Assembly (NCBI GenBank): GCA_026389955.1
Contig: JAPLGY010000024.1
Location: 1-7,737, forward strand
From: Caldilinea sp.
Lineage (GTDB): Bacteria > Chloroflexota > Anaerolineae > Caldilineales > Caldilineaceae
Length of the DNA stretch: 7,737 nt
Direction: 5' to 3'
Both the position numbers and the translations under genes were made by a program. Positions 7,119 through 7,737 of the stretch are shown piece after piece (the first letter of the stretch is position 1; each line of letters begins with the position of its first letter). Below the pieces are notes generated by a model. That model searched no databases, was not told the origin of the DNA, and saw nothing but the letters and a program-made list of their open reading frames with translations.

Positions 7119-7176
7119 ACAGGAGTTCTTTTTGGTTGCAGCTCAACACACATAAACCCAAAAAAGGATTCACAAG
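7119..7176 (+). other. Intergenic segment with weak inverted repeat and possible 7-codon leader ORF
   Basis: AGGAG at 7121-7125 precedes TTG at 7132 by 6 bases. From that TTG a 7-codon frame (M-V-A-A-Q-H-T) runs to TAA at 7153-7155. TTTTTGG (7129-7135) can pair with CCAAAAA (7158-7164), bringing part of the downstream ribosome binding site into a weak, AT-rich stem. No terminator-like GC hairpin with a T-run is present. This is the longest intergenic gap in the window. It could be a translational control element, or only the remains of an earlier gene start. Confidence 0.25.
7164..7168 (+). promoter_or_regulatory. Ribosome binding site of the MDR gene
   Basis: AAGGA, inside an A-rich stretch, lies 8 bases before the GTG at 7177. 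The in-frame stop TAA at 7153-7155 leaves no ATG, GTG or TTG other than 7177 for the start of the downstream gene. Confidence 0.6.
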
Positions 7177-7737
7177 GTGGGAAAATTTACAACAGAGGCA
7201 TGGGTTTTACCCAGCGGACGTGGACGCAGTGAAGCAGGGCAACTGGTCAGAGACACTGTGACCCTTTCTGATATTTCGGCAGAAGAGGTTCTGGCAGAAC
7301 CCCTGTATGGTTGTTGGGAAGGAAATATGACCCATGCCATCCAGCGAAACCCAATCGATATTTGCATGGCACGCCAGGAAGAAAAGGTGGTGATCGGCAA
7401 CGCAGGCGTGGTCAGAATCCTCAAAACCGGCGAAGCCGTTCACCATCTCAAAGCCGGCGATCACTGCCTTGTCTTTTGCAATGGCATCTGGGACAAGGCG
7501 GGCTATCCGATAAAAATTCTGGGCTATGATGCGCCGCAGACGATGGGCGTGTTGGCCAGGCGAATAAAATTGCACATGCAGCAGGTCATTCCCATTCCAG
7601 AAGACCCGCGATTTTCTTTGCCCCAATGGGCAGCTTTTTCGCTGCGGTACATTACCGCCTATGCCAACTGGCAAGTGGCCTATGGCTGCTGGCGAACCCA
7701 GATGAAACATACAGACCCGCAGGATGTGTTTGTCTGT
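7177..7737 (+). CDS. MDR superfamily (zinc-type alcohol-dehydrogenase-like) protein, N-terminal part (3' truncated)
   Basis: The GTG start and 187 residues are visible; the frame stays open at the right edge. The order fits the GroES-like domain of medium-chain dehydrogenases/reductases: EPLYGCWEGN with Cys46 near the usual catalytic-zinc Cys, then VVIGNAGVVRILKTGEAV (71-88), LKAGDHCLVF (91-100), and the helix entering the Rossmann domain (FSLRYITAYANWQVAYGCW, 154-172). The usual Gly-His-Glu motif is replaced by Gly-Asn-Ala (74-76), and the Cys46 loop lacks the normal G-x-C-x-S/T-D pattern, so catalytic zinc binding is doubtful. The nucleotide-binding Gly motif would lie beyond the window. 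It probably acts as a cytosolic NAD(P)-dependent reductase on a small molecule. It follows the P-type ATPase after 58 bases on the same strand and is probably in the same transcript. Family fairly confident, zinc status and substrate unknown. Confidence 0.78.
   Translation, partial: MGKFTTEAWVLPSGRGRSEAGQLVRDTVTLSDISAEEVLAEPLYGCWEGNMTHAIQRNPIDICMARQEEKVVIGNAGVVRILKTGEAVHHLKAGDHCLVFCNGIWDKAGYPIKILGYDAPQTMGVLARRIKLHMQQVIPIPEDPRFSLPQWAAFSLRYITAYANWQVAYGCWRTQMKHTDPQDVFVC

Noticed and set aside
7135..7147. GTTG/CAAC hairpin after the ATPase gene as a terminator
   Set aside because: The 4-base stem is too short and no T-run follows it; the next gene starts 30 bases later on the same strand.

Overview
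The window is a compact, gene-dense stretch of bacterial DNA of moderately high GC. Seven protein-coding genes lie on the + strand with gaps of 0 to 58 bases. This reads as one long operon, or part of one, that continues past both edges. I see no convincing gene on the - strand, and no RNA gene, CRISPR array, insertion sequence or strong terminator. The proteins are Gln-rich and every start but one is ATG with a purine-rich ribosome binding site. A filamentous or multicellular environmental bacterium (for example Chloroflexota or a cyanobacterium-like lineage) is possible, but the sequence does not settle the taxon.

Layout: (1) 3-881, the C-terminal part of a PEP-synthase/rifampicin-phosphotransferase-like protein ending in a phosphohistidine swivel domain; (2) 902-1345, a VOC (glyoxalase/bleomycin-resistance fold) protein; (3) 1357-2247 and (4) 2248-3108, two tandem NmrA-type NAD(P)-binding proteins, clearly paralogous; (5) 3147-4733, an FAD-dependent oxidoreductase of the 4-cresol dehydrogenase/vanillyl-alcohol oxidase family; (6) 4782-7118, a P-type ATPase with the heavy-metal-type layout but without the usual metal-binding signatures; (7) 7177 to the edge, the N-terminal 187 residues of an MDR (alcohol-dehydrogenase-like) protein.

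Together the set looks like an accessory operon, not housekeeping. It combines several redox enzymes suited to small, probably aromatic or phenolic, molecules, two proteins from families that often modify or bind antibiotics (swivel phosphotransferase, VOC), and an ion- or substrate-pumping ATPase. A specialised-metabolite biosynthesis, tailoring or detoxification role is an inference from family membership and gene order; no substrate can be read from the sequence. The most unusual gene is the P-type ATPase: its catalytic residues are intact, but the transmembrane CPx-type motif reads Ala-Ser-Pro-Ile, and its long Pro-rich N-terminus has no cysteine.
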